The notes: a model not told the origin generated them from the sequence alone. DNA of 64,000 nucleotides from Spironucleus salmonicida (GCA_000497125.2 CM035319.1:488001-552000), one strand, 5' to 3'. Shown: positions 35,799-48,117, numbered from the stretch's first letter. A program made the numbers and translations.

Positions 35799-37433
35799 TC
35801 ACTTGTATCTATTCATGACACGTTCGTAGGCTGATGAAACTATTTTTCCTAAAAAGGCCCCATGAGTTGCATCCACTTCTCTGGATTAAAAATCCTTGTC
35901 TTTAAATGATGGGTTTTTAGCCTCATTAACTGTCATTATATCTAAATACTTGTATATCTTAGTTTAGTATTCTTGATCATAAAGACCGGATCTCGTGATT
36001 TTTTCATTTTATGTTAAACAATCACAAACTTACACTGAGTATTTCTATATGCATTAAGTGATATCTATCTCTTTTTTCTTAGCTTAAATTGGATATTATG
36101 GAGACTTGATAAGTTTTGGAGATTAGCTCTATTTTAAAACATTTTTAACAACATTATTATCGTTAGAAATTTTTCTTCCAACTAATATTGCTTTTTATGG
36201 TGTAACTTTAGGTTTTTAAAGATTACTTTGAGGTTTTTAAACTAATAAAGATGAACCAGAATTTGGAGTCTTCGATTTTTACTCAGGGGTTCTTTTTAAA
36301 GGTTGGTCTACTTTTATTGGTAATTCTGGTTTTTTGGTAATTGCGATTTACTACTCCTTCTTTAGTTCTTCTTGAAAAACTTTATCTTCTACTTTTTGTA
36401 ATTTTTTGTAATATTCTTCAATAAATCCACAACCAACACATTTGAGCTCAATATATTCTCCATTTTAAAGATTAATTCTTAAATTAACTATACTTTATGT
36501 TTTAAAACTCTATATAAGTTAAAATAAAACTTGTGCTACAGGAACACTACCAGAACTTAATAAACTTATACCCTCAAATACATCACAATATAAAAATCTT
36601 TTATTCTCAGAATTTGTAGATTTTAATTATAAACTTGCAATTTAGCTTTAAACCGATGATCTTAATGGTGCTTAGTTTGCAGGTAATAAATTGAGAACCT
36701 ATAGCGAATCTTCAAACGGCTTTATTTGAGTTTCTAGTGAAAACTGTCGATTTTCTGGGTCATCAACTAGTTGCAACTGAATAGTTTTGTTTGAATTTTG
36801 AGATTAAAAAATACAAATAATTCCATTTTCTAAAAATTCCGTCGTACTATATTTTTTGGAAGCATCCAGTAAAGTTTTAATTAAATAAGGCTAATTAACA
36901 TTAAAATTTGGAGTTATTGATATCTAAAAATGACATTTTACTGTATTTATTAAATATGAGTTATAAGCTTCTTTAATAAACGGTACTTTACTTTCCAAAG
37001 CCTTAAATTCGGAACTTTAGAGAATATGGTCAAGTTTAGTAGCCTGTAACTGTAAATTAGGTAAAGATGCAAACAAATATAGTGATTTATATTCATCAAA
37101 AGTCAGTGATATTGGTGCTTAAACTCCAGAAAATACAGGTACTAAAGGTGATGTATTCAATGATTAAAAAGACTAAATAGCGATATCTAAAATCTTAATT
37201 CGAATATTTGTCGCACCCAATAGTGTATAAACTTCAATAGAAATTTAAACTGCTTATGGATCATAGTTAAATTAAAAAATTGGGAAGTATTTTGATTCTG
37301 TACTCACTGTACTCTTATAAAATGAATGTTAATAATCAAGTTGAAAATGGTTTAATATCTGCAAATTATCAAGGAGATTTGTATCTGGGACAAGAACTAT
37401 AAGATCTGAAATCTATACTTACTTGTTTTGCAT
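35799..37433 (-). CDS. Unrecognised 544-residue protein
   Basis: The N-terminal 240 residues alternate strands and helices (for example N-T-V-K-C-H-F-Q-I-S-I-T-P near residue 160), a middle domain includes L-Y-C-D-V-F-E-G-I and C-V-G-C-G-F-I-E-E-Y, then comes a long Lys/Pro/Ser linker rich in S-P and T-P sites (about 365-470), and a C-terminal helical part. The S/T-P-rich linker suggests phosphorylation. Its stop is 10 bp from the convergent kinesin-like gene's stop. Family unknown. Confidence 0.8.
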
Positions 37434-37499
37434 TTTTATTCTATAATTCTATAATTATTATAGCGGCTATATATTAATTTTTTTCCACTCCATTGGTAA

Positions 37500-38075
37500 A
37501 TGTCAAAATTAATCTTTTTTAAATTTATCACTGTAACATGTATTACACAGATATTCTTTACATTATTATCTAATTTTTATCTGTCTTCTCGTAAAAACTT
37601 TAAAAAAACTGTTTAAGAAATGAGAGAGTTAAATTCTAAGCTTGACCATTATAATTCTTAATTCGCCTTATCTCAAGAACAGATCTAGTAATTGCAATAT
37701 GTTTAGAAATAACTTGAGCAAGCTTCGATGACTTTATCTCGTGTTTAAATGACTACTCGTGTCCTGATGTTTATTGCTAGCTTCATTGTTGGTAAAGTTG
37801 TTAGTTCGCAGTTCAAATTTGAGATGACATTTAAAGCTCCATTTAGCCTATTCCCTCCTTTAAGCTTAGTTATGTAGAGAGGTGCAGATAGAGGTACCGA
37901 TGTATTAACTTTTTAGGGTATTTCATTTTTGGTTAATTAAAGTATCAGAAAAATAATTTCCCATTTTTTAGCAGTCAAACTTCCTAAAGCAAAAATGCCA
38001 GTTACTGGCTTATCTAAAAAATTAGCTGGTGACGATGCCAAATAACTGTAAGATATGATGTCTTGGTTTTTCTGA
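37500..38075 (+). CDS. TMCO1: TMCO1/EMC3-like ER membrane insertase-family protein
   Basis: The 191-residue protein has a first membrane helix (about 5-27), a charged coiled coil (30-75), a second membrane helix (83-100) and a third region (Q-G-I-S-F-L-V-N-Q-S-I-R-K-I-I) near 145. This order (TM, coiled coil, TM, TM) and the L-S-R-V-Q-M-T-T-R-V-L-M-F-I-A segment match TMCO1, a member of the Oxa1 superfamily acting at the ER translocon. In animals TMCO1 is also reported as an ER calcium-leak protein. The usual length is 188. ATG follows the divergent gene's start by only 66 bp. Confidence 0.75.
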
Positions 38076-38085
38076 AATAATGAAT

Positions 38086-39705
38086 TCACTCAATAATAAT
38101 CTAACTATCATTTTTATTATGATATGTTGATCTACCAGTTAATCTAACAATTTCTTTACAAATCCCTTTCAAATAAGAATCTACCTTTTATTATGTTAAT
38201 TGTTAAGGAAATTTTTCTAAATTTAAGTATTATTAAATTTTTGGATATTTAAACGAATTTAGGTAGCTTATACTTGCCGATGGCACGTTCTTATATTCTA
38301 AAATGATTTAGTTTATGAATCTATCCAATGGCGGTATCATATTGGTTTTTTAAAGGTTTATTTTAGGTTAAGTATTTTTCTACCATGTCTTAAGATCAAT
38401 TGAAAGACCAGATTTTAAATCAGCATCTACTACTTTATTTCTTACATCGTCTTTAGCATGCGAATTTACTGTCTATAGACTTAATGGTAAATCAATTGAG
38501 GCCATATCCTTATCGTATTTAATATGTTTTCTTTACTGTCTTTTCTTCTAAGTTTCTTTTTATTATATTAAATTTTCTGTTTCATCAATACTATCATCAA
38601 GTTTTGAATTCTCCGACTATACATCTGATTCTTCCCCTTCATATTCAAAAATAGGAGGAATAATTTCCTCTAGGTGTATATTCTATGCGTTTAAGTTTAG
38701 TTAATATTAGTCTTTAAAGAAAGAGGTTAAAGTTGCTACCATTTTCTTTATTCTAGTTCCTTCCTCCGCATAAGCATCTACTTATTAGATTTAAAGCGAG
38801 ATCACTTTGACACCAAATATATCTTTTTATTTAATTACTATTAAATATTAAGATTGGTTGATAATTAAAAAACTATTTATAAAGCTTTCGATAAAAGGTA
38901 AAGAAGATGGAAATAAATTAATCTGGGTTGGAATAGTATATGTATTAGCTGATTTTGTAGATTTTTCTTAAATATCTGTGATTAAGTTTTGTAGCAAGGT
39001 ACCAGCCAATTCTCCAATATGTTTAAATTCAATATTTTAATATTAAAATAGGACAAAATAATTATATTGCTCTACATATCTTTATATGACACAGTTAGTG
39101 TGTTTATCATAAATTTTGTTTAGGCTTTAACTTATTTACGGTAAATTTCCAAAAACTTCTGTACAAATATCCCAAGTAAGAATCCGAGAATCAAAATGTA
39201 AGGCAATAAATTAATCTTCTTTTTAGCTTAATAATCCCATTAATATTCCAGAAAGTTACTATGCGTTAATCCCTTTGAGGCAGCCTATTTCGCTTGCAAT
39301 TCGTGCACCTAAGAAGAAAACAGAATTGAAATTTTCAATGAAAGTTACTAATATTTCTTGAATATAGTGATCTTCTGAAATGATAATTGAGTCTATACCA
39401 ATTAACGCCCCATTCGTATACATTTTCACAAAAGCTAGAAGCAAAATCTGATAATCTGATATAACTTTAGCACGTATCGGCTGATAGCATAATATTTTAA
39501 ATTATGTATTGTGCCCTGGTTATTTTTATTTAAATTTATCTGAAAATCTTAGTAACGCAATTGCCTTTGCAATTAAATCAATGAGGTCACTGATTGATAA
39601 ATTACTAAGTTAAGGATAAATTTCTATTTACTCGTTAGTAATTATATCGGTAGGTTCAAAATTTTGATCCAAATCATCATCAAAAAATGAATCGGTTGCA
39701 CCCAT
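38086..39705 (-). CDS. Unknown tandem paralog 1
   Basis: The 539-residue protein aligns along its length with the next gene upstream (39931-41499). Shared blocks include L-I-D-L-I-A-K-A-I-A-L-L-R-F, L-A-F-V-K-M-Y-T-N-G-A-L-I, Q-Y-N-Y-F-V-L-F, and a mid-protein K-Y-D-K-D-M-A-S-I-D-L-P segment. An acidic, charged linker lies at about 360-400. No known domain is recognised. The stop is 11 bp from the convergent TMCO1-like stop. A clean AT element is at 39737-39751. Confidence 0.85.
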
Positions 39706-39736
39706 TCTTAATTTTTATTGATAGTATATTGTTTTT

Positions 39737-39751
39737 ATTATATTATAATAT
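39737..39751 (-). promoter_or_regulatory. AT-only promoter-like element
   Basis: TATTATATTATAATA lies 32-46 nt upstream of the ATG of tandem paralog 1. It is palindrome-like, so it reads the same way on both strands. Confidence 0.45.
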
Positions 39752-39930
39752 ACTTAAATATTTATTAAAGATTAATATTTACTTCTCTAGATTAGAATTT
39801 AATAAATACTGCGAAAGTGTATATAAAACATAATAATGCGCGCAAGTTCTATTTTAGTAATAATTGAACTTTTAAAAATTAATTTATTTTAAAGACTGAA
39901 AATTAAAAATTATTAGTCATTAAAATATAT

Positions 39931-41499
39931 TCATCCTCCAATAATTAATACACCTCTTGATTCATCGCAATAACAGTTCCTCTGAGTTAGCTTAATAACT
40001 TAGTTGCATACAGCATTTAAATTGGTTAAAACTTAACTCGAATTAATCTTAGGATTAATATTAAGGTTAACAAATTTTTAAATTTTTGGATATTTTTATG
40101 CATCTAAAAAACAAATTTCAGCATCTTAATTATCAATAAGTGATGATAGAATTCCTTATAAAAACTCATCTAATTCCGGTATAAGAACTGCAACATTATC
40201 CATTTTTTATTATATCTTGGGTTAAATTTAGATGTTAGGAAGTTTATCTAGTTAAATTTTAAAATTTTCTTTCTCATTAGGCAAAATATTTAGTAACTAC
40301 TCTGATATAGTCTATTTTTTAGCAGTCTGTAAATTAATAGGAACATCCAATGAAGTCATTGACATATCGTACTTAAACTTTGCAATCTTCTTTGGCTTTT
40401 CAACTACTGGTATATCAAAATTATCAAGATCGTCTGATTTTTCGACATTTTAATGTTAATAATCAAATGTTGGAGGTGCAATTTCGTTGATATTAATTTT
40501 TTACGCAACATTTCTTAATTTATTTTAATCTTAGAAAAATTAAATTAACTAATCTACGTACTTAATAGCTTTATGCCCATCTACTGAATCTATTTCAAAC
40601 TTAATTAAATTCAATTTCATAATTCTCATATCATTAACTTCAGTTTCTTGTAGTTTAATTACATATGATTTATTTTATTTGATAAGTGAATCATTACAAA
40701 ATGCTTCTAAAAACTAAAGAGATGAAGGAAGTATTTAAAATTCAACTGGAACATCAATAATATACTAGGCAGAATTTTCGCAATTATCTAAAATAAAATT
40801 AACTATTTCTAAAACGTTTCCCTCTACTAGATCTAATAAAGTAAAAAATTCCTAAACTTTGTATACAAAAAGTACAAAGTAATTGTATTAGGTAACATAC
40901 CTTGAACATATTATGTTATACTCCTCCCCAAGTTCAAGAGCAATGTTTGGAAGTAATTTAAAAAATTCAAAAACTTATTCCCAGCTGAGAACTCTAGTAT
41001 CGAAATGAAAAGGTATAAAACATTGCCCTTATTTATTTTTAACTAGCCCAACTACAACTCCAAGTAATCCATCTTTTCCAACTTCTTCAGCAATTTTTGC
41101 CCCAAAATAGTAAAATTAATTAAAATTTTCATAAAAGTCAAAATCTACATAATCAGCTTGGTTTTATCCATACATTAAAACTTTTCGCTAACAACTCCGC
41201 AATGCTATAAGAGCCCCATTTGTGTACATTTTTACAAGCGCCAAAATTGCATCATTATATCTAATAATTATATCTCCTGAAAAGGGATGGACACAAATCA
41301 CGGTGATTTTTGTTGATTTTCCAGGTTATATTTTTTTGAAATTAGGGTCGAAACGTAGGAGAGAAATTGACTTTGCTAATAAGTCTAGAAGATTTTGAAG
41401 AGAAAATTATAGATAATCCGCATTTAAATAAATAGTATTGTTTTTAATCATCTCTGACGGATCTGGATTAGGTATTGTGAACTATGGTGCAATTCCCAT
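39931..41499 (-). CDS. Unknown tandem paralog 2
   Basis: The 522-residue protein is the tandem duplicate of paralog 1 in the same orientation, 225 bp apart. Shared blocks: L-L-D-L-L-A-K-S-I-S-L-L-R-F, L-A-L-V-K-M-Y-T-N-G-A-L-I, Q-Y-N-Y-F-V-L-F, K-Y-D-M-S-M-T-S-L-D-V-P and K-Y-P-K-I-Q. The linker regions differ strongly, so duplication is old. The pair may act as a heteromer; this is inference. Confidence 0.85.
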
Positions 41500-41970
41500 T
41501 TATTCTGGTATATAATATTATATCTGAAGTTATATTAAGTATCTTCTTTTCTATTTATATATGATATATAATAAAAAGTATTTATTAGTGGATTTTAGAA
41601 TACTAGAGACTAATAATGTTGAACATAAAATTTATATATAGGACGTATTATTATGCACATTAAATTCTAATAAATGAATGATATAAAATTAAGAAGCTGT
41701 ATAAATTTTCTTTATCAGATAAAAAGTAAAAATAGTCTAACAATATAAACTAGTTCTTCAATATAAAATTTATATTTTACATAATTCGGTATTATATATT
41801 ATATTTTTTCAGTTAATACTATATTGAAAATGTAATAATTGCCATAAAATTCTCTTAATTAATTGAGAGATTAATTACACCTATCATAATTATAAAATTC
41901 TAAGTTAGTAGCAGAAAATAAATCTTTACGATTTGATTCACATTTAAACAATTCGCTCTTATAAACAAAT
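41500..41970. other. Intergenic, AT-rich
   Basis: A divergent spacer between tandem paralog 2 and a coiled-coil gene. It contains AT-only runs near 41555-41570 and 41790-41805, and no recognised gene. Confidence 0.5.
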
Positions 41971-42708
41971 ATGACCAAAAGTTATATCCCTGAAGATAAG
42001 AAATTATTTAATAAATTATTTAAAGGAGTATATAGCGTTATTGGTGATTTATAAGTGTGTAAATTAAGCTAACAAGATTTTTAATAATTGAAATAGATTT
42101 AGTGTGAACTATAAAACACAATGAAAAATGAAGATTTTTCGGCATTGGTTGAAGTTAATACTTAACTATTATAATTACAGACTTAGTTTTTGAAGAAATA
42201 ACAAATATAGCCTATGCCATAAATTAATGAAGTATAATAAAAAGAGTATTAAAAATTTAAATAATTTGTTGAATAAAATAAGCTTCAACCTTAAAATACC
42301 TACTCTGACAAACATTTAATGAAATAAGCATTATAGTCATTATCTAGTAATATTTAAACCCTTTATGATGCAAATAAATTTGATAGACCATAAATTAATT
42401 TTTCTGTAGGTTCTTCATTTGTGGTAAACGAGCTTTCTAAGCATTTATCAGATTTAATTTAGACTCTATAAAAAACCCATATGTCTAATAAATCATTATA
42501 AACAGTTGAAACCTAAGAAGATAAACAACTTAATTATCTTAAAGTTTAATCTCAATAGAAAGATATGTAAATCTAATTTTATCAAGATATGTTTGAAAGT
42601 TAAAAGCAAGACTTGGAATAAGTAGTATCCTACGTTAAAAATGCAGCGGAAAGTACACAGGAGAACAGTTCCATTCGATAGTCCAGTTAAATTCATTTAA
42701 TTTAGTGA
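41971..42708 (+). CDS. Gln-rich coiled-coil protein
   Basis: The 245-residue helical protein has very many TAA/TAG glutamines. The N-terminal segment (F-N-K-L-F-K-G-V-Y-S-V-I-G-D-L) is followed by coiled coil at about 30-125 and 160-235. No globular domain. Convergent with the ribophorin gene, 60 bp between stops. Confidence 0.8.
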
Positions 42709-42768
42709 CTAATTTTGCTTTAAATATACATTCTATACTTATAATTACAATATATAATAATAAAAAGC

Positions 42769-44160
42769 TCAGCACTGTAAAACGCATCTAATACACCAAG
42801 CACTCAAAAAGAAGACAAAAATACCACAGAATACTATTTTAACTCTATTTTCTAACATCTTTTGCTCGATTTACCATTTAACACCTACATCAGAGTTGGC
42901 AATATTTTCATCAACAAATGATGCGGTTGTACATTTTCCATTTCTGTTCTAAAAATCAAAATCGTATTACTAATATAAATTCTCATCAAATGCAAGCGGA
43001 AATTATGATACAAATTAAACTTCAGATGAAGTTGAAGGTGGTAGAATACAAGTTTTTATATTTTAGAAAAATGCTTTAGGTGAAATTTTGGGAGCTGCAG
43101 AAATTGTGAATCCAAAGTCTTAGTATGTTTGTTATGTCAGTTGTGTATCATATTCAATGAAAATAGATCCTGTATCTTATCCAAATAAAAGGTGTCTAGG
43201 TGTCACAATGATAATAGTGTGATCCTATTTTTAAAGGATTTTTCTAGTTGCTACTTTTCCAATTCTGTCAAAGATTTTTATGTTACTGGCTTTTGGAATC
43301 GTAATTGTGATTTCAGAAATAACACGAAATTAGCCTTGTTTTAGCTTTGCAATATCCACACGACTTCTGCGAATACCTTTAGGTGAAGGATCTAAATTTT
43401 TGAAATAGAGTTTGTCTATAACATGAACAAGACCAACCTAGGATTCATCAAAGCCAATTCTAATAGGAAAACCAGATGGAATAACCGTACGAGTAGAGTT
43501 CACCTCTAGGGTGGGTAATACTGCATAAAATACCATATCAATGTGCTCTACCTCAAGAATTGGTTGATATTGAATAGGGCCAATAGTAATTATTGAACTC
43601 GAGTTCTCTCTAGGTGCAGAGTCAGTCTTGTAGGAAACAAGTTTACCAAGAGGATGTTTAATCTTTAAAATTTACGTAGAAACATCATACGGTACAGGTA
43701 GTGTTGTGGCAAATCTAACCTTCAGAGTTCTATCTTAATAAATACGATCTGATTCTCTAAAATCTGCTTACTAATCTGGTGAAAATAATGAAGAATATTT
43801 ATTTACAAATTAATCAATTTTAACAGTGTAAGTGAAAGTAAGAATAAAAGAAGTTGCTTCACCGAAGTCTTCACTAAATTTAATTCTATAGAAAAATACA
43901 GGTAATATAACGTCATTTCTAAGAATTCTTTCTGTAAACATTATTTTATCATTTATTTTAGCTTATACAAAGGATACTTTATCTAAAAGTTCATATGGTA
44001 CACCATAGTCAAAATAACCAGGATGATCATTTATTTTAACTTATACATACAGCTAAGAAAATTCAGTGTAAAACATTCCTTTTGATACATCAACGTTTCT
44101 AGTGACATTTTTAATATGGAAATACTCTGCTTCTTCGAAAAATAATGTAAGAAATAGCAT
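42769..44160 (-). CDS. OST1: Ribophorin I / OST1-like oligosaccharyltransferase subunit
   Basis: The 463-residue protein has a short hydrophobic N-terminus (M-L-F-L-T-L-F-F) as a possible signal, a luminal region, and one C-terminal membrane helix (V-K-I-V-F-C-G-I-F-V-F-F-L-S-A-W). Order and content follow ribophorin I: D-R-T-L-K-V-R-F-A-T-T-L, then L-E-V-E-H-I-D-M-V, then I-R-I-G-F-D-E-S-Q-V-G-L, then a second domain F-R-V-I-S-E-I-T-I-T-I-P with I-F-D-R-I-G-K-V-A-T-R-K and H-L-L-F-G. It would support N-glycosylation in the ER. The cytosolic tail of animal ribophorin I is missing. Confidence 0.7.
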
Positions 44161-44225
44161 TATAGGGAAAGGTGATCGATTGAATAAATTAGTAATCTAT
44201 ATAATATTATAGTAACTCTTGCTAA

Positions 44226-44633
44226 ATGAATGTCGAGAGTTAAATGATCTTTCCAAGTAAATATGATAGAAGCAAGGACTTAGTAAAAATGCTATCTCCA
44301 TTTAAAGATGCATCATTTAGTATTTTTTAATCATAATGTATTTCTAAAAAAGATTTTAAATAAATATAAATATACTAGCTTAACAATTACATTACATAAA
44401 ATCCAAATATTAATTTATATGACTAAAGGGTTGTGTTTGATCCTAAATACTCAGTTTAATAGGATACTCACTAAAACTGTCCTTAAATAGAAAGATAAAA
44501 ACCGTTAGTAAAATATAAACTAGAATAACTTTCAATTGTTAAATCAGTTCCTAAATTACCTAATTCACCTCCTTAATTTTTATATGATAGAAAACTACGT
44601 AAATTAGTATAAAACAATAATTATAAAGATTGA
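44226..44633 (+). CDS. Unrecognised 135-residue protein
   Basis: A single frame from ATG to TGA with mixed composition (M-I-F-P-S-K-Y-D-R-S-K-D near the start, P-L-V-K-Y-K-L near residue 95). It is divergent from ribophorin I with only 65 bp between starts, sharing an ATAATATTATATAG element. The stop lies 1 nt before the stop of the convergent gene. No family recognised. Confidence 0.6.
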
Positions 44634-44634
44634 C

Positions 44635-45264
44635 TCACACATCAACTAATAATTTAATTATTTGTCCAAAATTTTTCATATCAGAATGGGTATGGTCTAA
44701 AAACTGATGAACCTAGACATCATTTAATAATTTTATTCCATACCTACAAAGCCTTACCTTTAAGAGTTTTATCTTATTTTCTTTTTTATAATTGTAAACA
44801 TTGATAATAGCTTTTACATCATCATTCATTTCGATATTATCACCACATAAGTCAATTAAAAATTATTCAAAGGATCCAGTAAAATTATAAATCTATTAAC
44901 CCGTAGATTATAATTTTTATACTAATAAATAGAATTCAAGAAAATAATTTTATGATTATTTAAAACCAAATAAAATATCAAAAAATTCATTTTATAAGTA
45001 AATGTTTTCAAGGCATATAAGAGGAATTTCTTATTTCATATTGCTGAGTACTAAAATTGGCTGAATAATATTTATTAATATAAGCCTAACTTGCTAAATG
45101 TCTATTTTAAAACTATTCATAATTAATTAATTTCTTAATGTACCAAAAGGCTAACTAACACAAATAATGGTATATACATTATCCTAATAAGCTTATCTAA
45201 TAACTGGTAAGGTAAAAATATTAATAATTGGACTATTTTTTTGAGTGAATTTCAATTTGCTCAT
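44635..45264 (-). CDS. Helical protein, possible pseudokinase-like remnant
   Basis: In the 209-residue protein, residues 30-100 read like part of a kinase C-lobe: Y-T-I-I-C-V-S-Q-P-F-G-T-L as the hinge, a long helix, then I-P-L-I-C-L-E-N-I-Y-L where H-R-D-L-K-P-E-N-I-L-L would sit. All catalytic residues are missing, so this is a weak resemblance only. The C-terminal half is helical and unrecognised. Confidence 0.6.
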
Positions 45265-45332
45265 TTATGCTCAAGACATAACAAATAATATTTGTTTACT
45301 ATTTAGTGTATTATATTATATATTAATGAAAA

Positions 45333-45794
45333 TCAATCATAAAGCTCATTCAAAACTTTTTTAAACATCCCAAAACTCAAACCACCTTCTTCATCTTGTA
45401 AAGCATCATATATAAAATCTATTTCTTCTTCTAAAATTTCAAATCCTAGTTGAATTAAAATTTTTAGCATCTCTTCCTTGTCAATAGAGTATGAAAAATC
45501 ATCATCAGCTGCCATAAAAAGTAATTATTATAGTTCATTTACATCAGCTGTTTCGCAGATATAGAAAACTCGCGGAAATTCTTCTTTTTCAATAGTATCT
45601 ACTTCTTTGTTTAGAATAAACGAAATTGCCCTGAGAAGAATTGTTGACGTATAATTACACCCCTTCTTTTCTAATGCTGCCTATAACTCACTGACATTAA
45701 CAGTACCATCACAATCTACATCAGTTTCTACAAAAATCTCATAATACAGTTTTTCATCAGGTGGATCACGAGGAATAAGAGGTCGGTATGTCAT
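45333..45794 (-). CDS. Penta-EF-hand-like calcium-binding protein
   Basis: The 153-residue protein has a canonical EF loop at residues 25-36 (D-V-D-C-D-G-T-V-N-V-S-E) and a second loop-like segment in A-A-D-D-D-F-S-Y-S-I-D-K-E-E near 94. Further degenerate hands lie between and after. The spacing of helices suits a penta-EF-hand family member (ALG-2, sorcin, grancalcin) or a calmodulin-like protein. The full frame needs TAG/TAA as Gln; under the standard code only the last 60 residues appear. Confidence 0.8.
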
Positions 45795-45888
45795 TTTAGT
45801 CAAAAGTATTAATATAAATAAATAATATGGTAAGATAATGTGTTATCAAAATTATTTGCTATATTACTATTATATAAAATTATCATAA

Positions 45889-46329
45889 TCATTCTTTTAT
45901 AATAGTATCAACTAACCAGCCTATTACAGGATACGATTCTACTAAACATTTACAATCATCAGGGTTTCTAAGAGCCATATCTCTAAGACTCGCCATAAAG
46001 TCAGATTTTTCTTGTTCTGATAGTTCGGCGAAGATTTTTTATAATTAAGCCAGCTATGTTTTTTATTTTTCTTGGTTTTTAGATTCTAATACCTTTACCG
46101 TCAAATTAACGCTTACATTCTCATCTGAAAACCTACTATTATTTTCATAGTATGTCTTTGCAGATTCAGCTGCTTCAGCTGAAGTATAGTGGACATCAAT
46201 GAAAAATAACTCGTAAGATTAGAATAACCCTTTTACAGTACCAAAATCGCGCAATTTCTACTACAATGAATCTGTTATAGACTGAGTCTTCTAGTCCCAG
46301 CCTGAGATACGCAACGAGTTTGACTCCAT
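45889..46329 (-). CDS. Degenerate RRM-like protein
   Basis: The 146-residue protein begins with an RRM-like pattern: L-R-I-S-G-W-D (RNP2 place), helix, F-G-T-V-K-G-L-F, then L-F-F-I-D-V-H-Y (RNP1 place, aromatic residues reduced), then a helix S-A-E-A-A-E-S-A-K-T-Y-Y. The C-terminal helices (M-A-L-R-N-P-D-D-C-K) may form a dimerisation module. RNA binding is plausible but not certain. Confidence 0.65.
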
Positions 46330-46451
46330 TAATTAATAGTAAAGTAATATTATTATTATATAGGTATATATCTATTATTTTTCCCACCCCATTTTCATAA
46401 TATCTGTATTATTATATAATAAAAACTATAATACTCTGCCATTTCACCCAA

Positions 46452-47288
46452 ATGAGCAAAAAACCCAGATCCACCAAAATCTACCAATCGACCGAAAAAC
46501 CCACACAATCGTCAGAACAGCTTGTAGCAAACCTCTATATATAGCTGGAGCTCGCTGAGACGCAGTCCAAAACCTTCAAAAAAGCGAAGGAAACAGTTCA
46601 AACCCTCGCCCAAATCGGCGCTGCAGAGCAGGCGGTCCCGCACGACATCCTACCAGGCGAAACGGTGATGGATACGGACGATTTCGTCGTCAAAGTTGCG
46701 ATCCAATAGGACAAGCTGCAGATCGTGCTGAAGTTTTTGTGCTTGCAGCTCATGACGAGCCCAGACGAGGAGCTGATCTGTAGCCTTCTGCTACTCCTGA
46801 AGTGCTATACAGACGCATCCGAGACAATCGCGCAATTTGATCTTTCGAGCCTCATTTACGGCCTTGCGGAAACGCTCAAAATCGCAGTTTCGTGCCACAA
46901 CGAGAAGCTTCTGACCATTTCCAGCTACGTCATCTACAACGTTTTCCGCTACGTCGACATGCTGCCAATCGGAAAGGACGACGTTGTTTTCAAAGCACTG
47001 ATATAACAAAAATTATTTGAAACCCTGATATAATACAGTTTGGAAGGCTGCTTCAACCAGGACGCGCAGGTCACGATAATCGAAGCGCTAGCCGCGCTAA
47101 GCGATTGCGAATGTTTCATGGATTATGTGGGGGAGCTGCTCGAAGGCAACATAGCGAAGATTTTCATCAATTTCTACGATGCATTCATCGTTTAGCTGCT
47201 TGAGGAACCCGAAGAAAGGGGTAAAATGCTTTGCTACGACGATGTTTTGAGCTGGATCAGGTGTGAAAGGCCAGAAGTCGAAGAGTGA
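46452..47288 (+). CDS. Armadillo/HEAT-like helical-repeat protein, GC-rich
   Basis: The 278-residue protein has repeating hydrophobic helices (for example L-I-C-S-L-L-L-L-L-K-C-Y, L-L-T-I-S-S-Y-V-I-Y-N-V-F-R-Y, V-T-I-I-E-A-L-A-A-L-S). It resembles the larger helical-repeat protein at 27158-28393 in character, and both may be divergent importin-alpha-like adaptors. Most of the gene is GC-rich (46.5-47.2 kb). A TATTATTATATAATAA element lies 29-45 nt before the ATG. Confidence 0.7.
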
Positions 47289-47579
47289 GGATTAGGGTGG
47301 GTTGGGATGAATTTGGATGGCTAGATTTGGGTTTGGGGTTTTTGGATTATGGATTTAGTAGATTCATAGAAAGTAATAAATGTTGTTTGCTTTGGTTTTT
47401 GATGTTGATAGTTATTGGTATGCTATTGTTGATCTGAAGATAATCAAATTAATATAATATAAAATTTAAAAATACATTCTACACAAAATTAATATTATAT
47501 TAAATATTATTTTAAAAAGATTTTCTAAATATGGAGTAAGTAATATCATATTATTTACGTTATATACATTAATTTAATA

Positions 47580-47999
47580 ATGTAACATTATTTGGTACGC
47601 CTCGAAACTCCATCGATAGACGCTCCATAATAATTTATGTCATCGCTATACGATTAATTTCACAACCATAATGATAAATATAAACTAAAATTACTACATT
47701 TACATTTTAATGTTAAGAATTTTGAACTAATGGAATTTAACCTTTCAGACTCATAGATTGTTTTCAAACTAACAGGAGAAAATATTTTGTATAAGAAAAC
47801 ACAAGAAAATTTACTTATTGATGCAATAATATTAGGAACACGAGATTATTTAGATGAGGATTGGGAAATCTTACCTCATATTAGTTGTGAAATTATACAA
47901 TCATTTGGAAAATGTGGGGCTGCCAGAACTAAAATCAATCACAATGTTATTATTAAAGACTAGAATGTAATTAAATAATATCCAAAAATTCTGTAGTGA
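47580..47999 (+). CDS. Unrecognised 139-residue protein
   Basis: A continuous frame from ATG 47580 to TGA with protein-like composition (F-N-V-K-N-F-E-L-M-E-F-N-L, then D-Y-L-D-E-D-W-E-I-L). Another short ATG frame at 47531 is less likely because the AT-rich leader TTATATACATTAATTTAATA sits after it and directly before 47580. Internal ATGs at 47637 and 47731 are alternative starts. Confidence 0.55.
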
Positions 48000-48117
48000 T
48001 TTCTATCTATGTGATCTTAATTTGTAATTATCAATTTTAAGTATTCCTTGTATTTCAAAATTTGCTAAACCAATATGGCTAAATTATATTCTTTACCTCT
48101 CCCGTTAAATAATTCAC

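Noticed and set aside
47531-47674. A short ORF starting M-E-Q-V-I-S-Y-Y
   Set aside because: It ends quickly, has poor composition, and overlaps the leader and start of a better frame at 47580.
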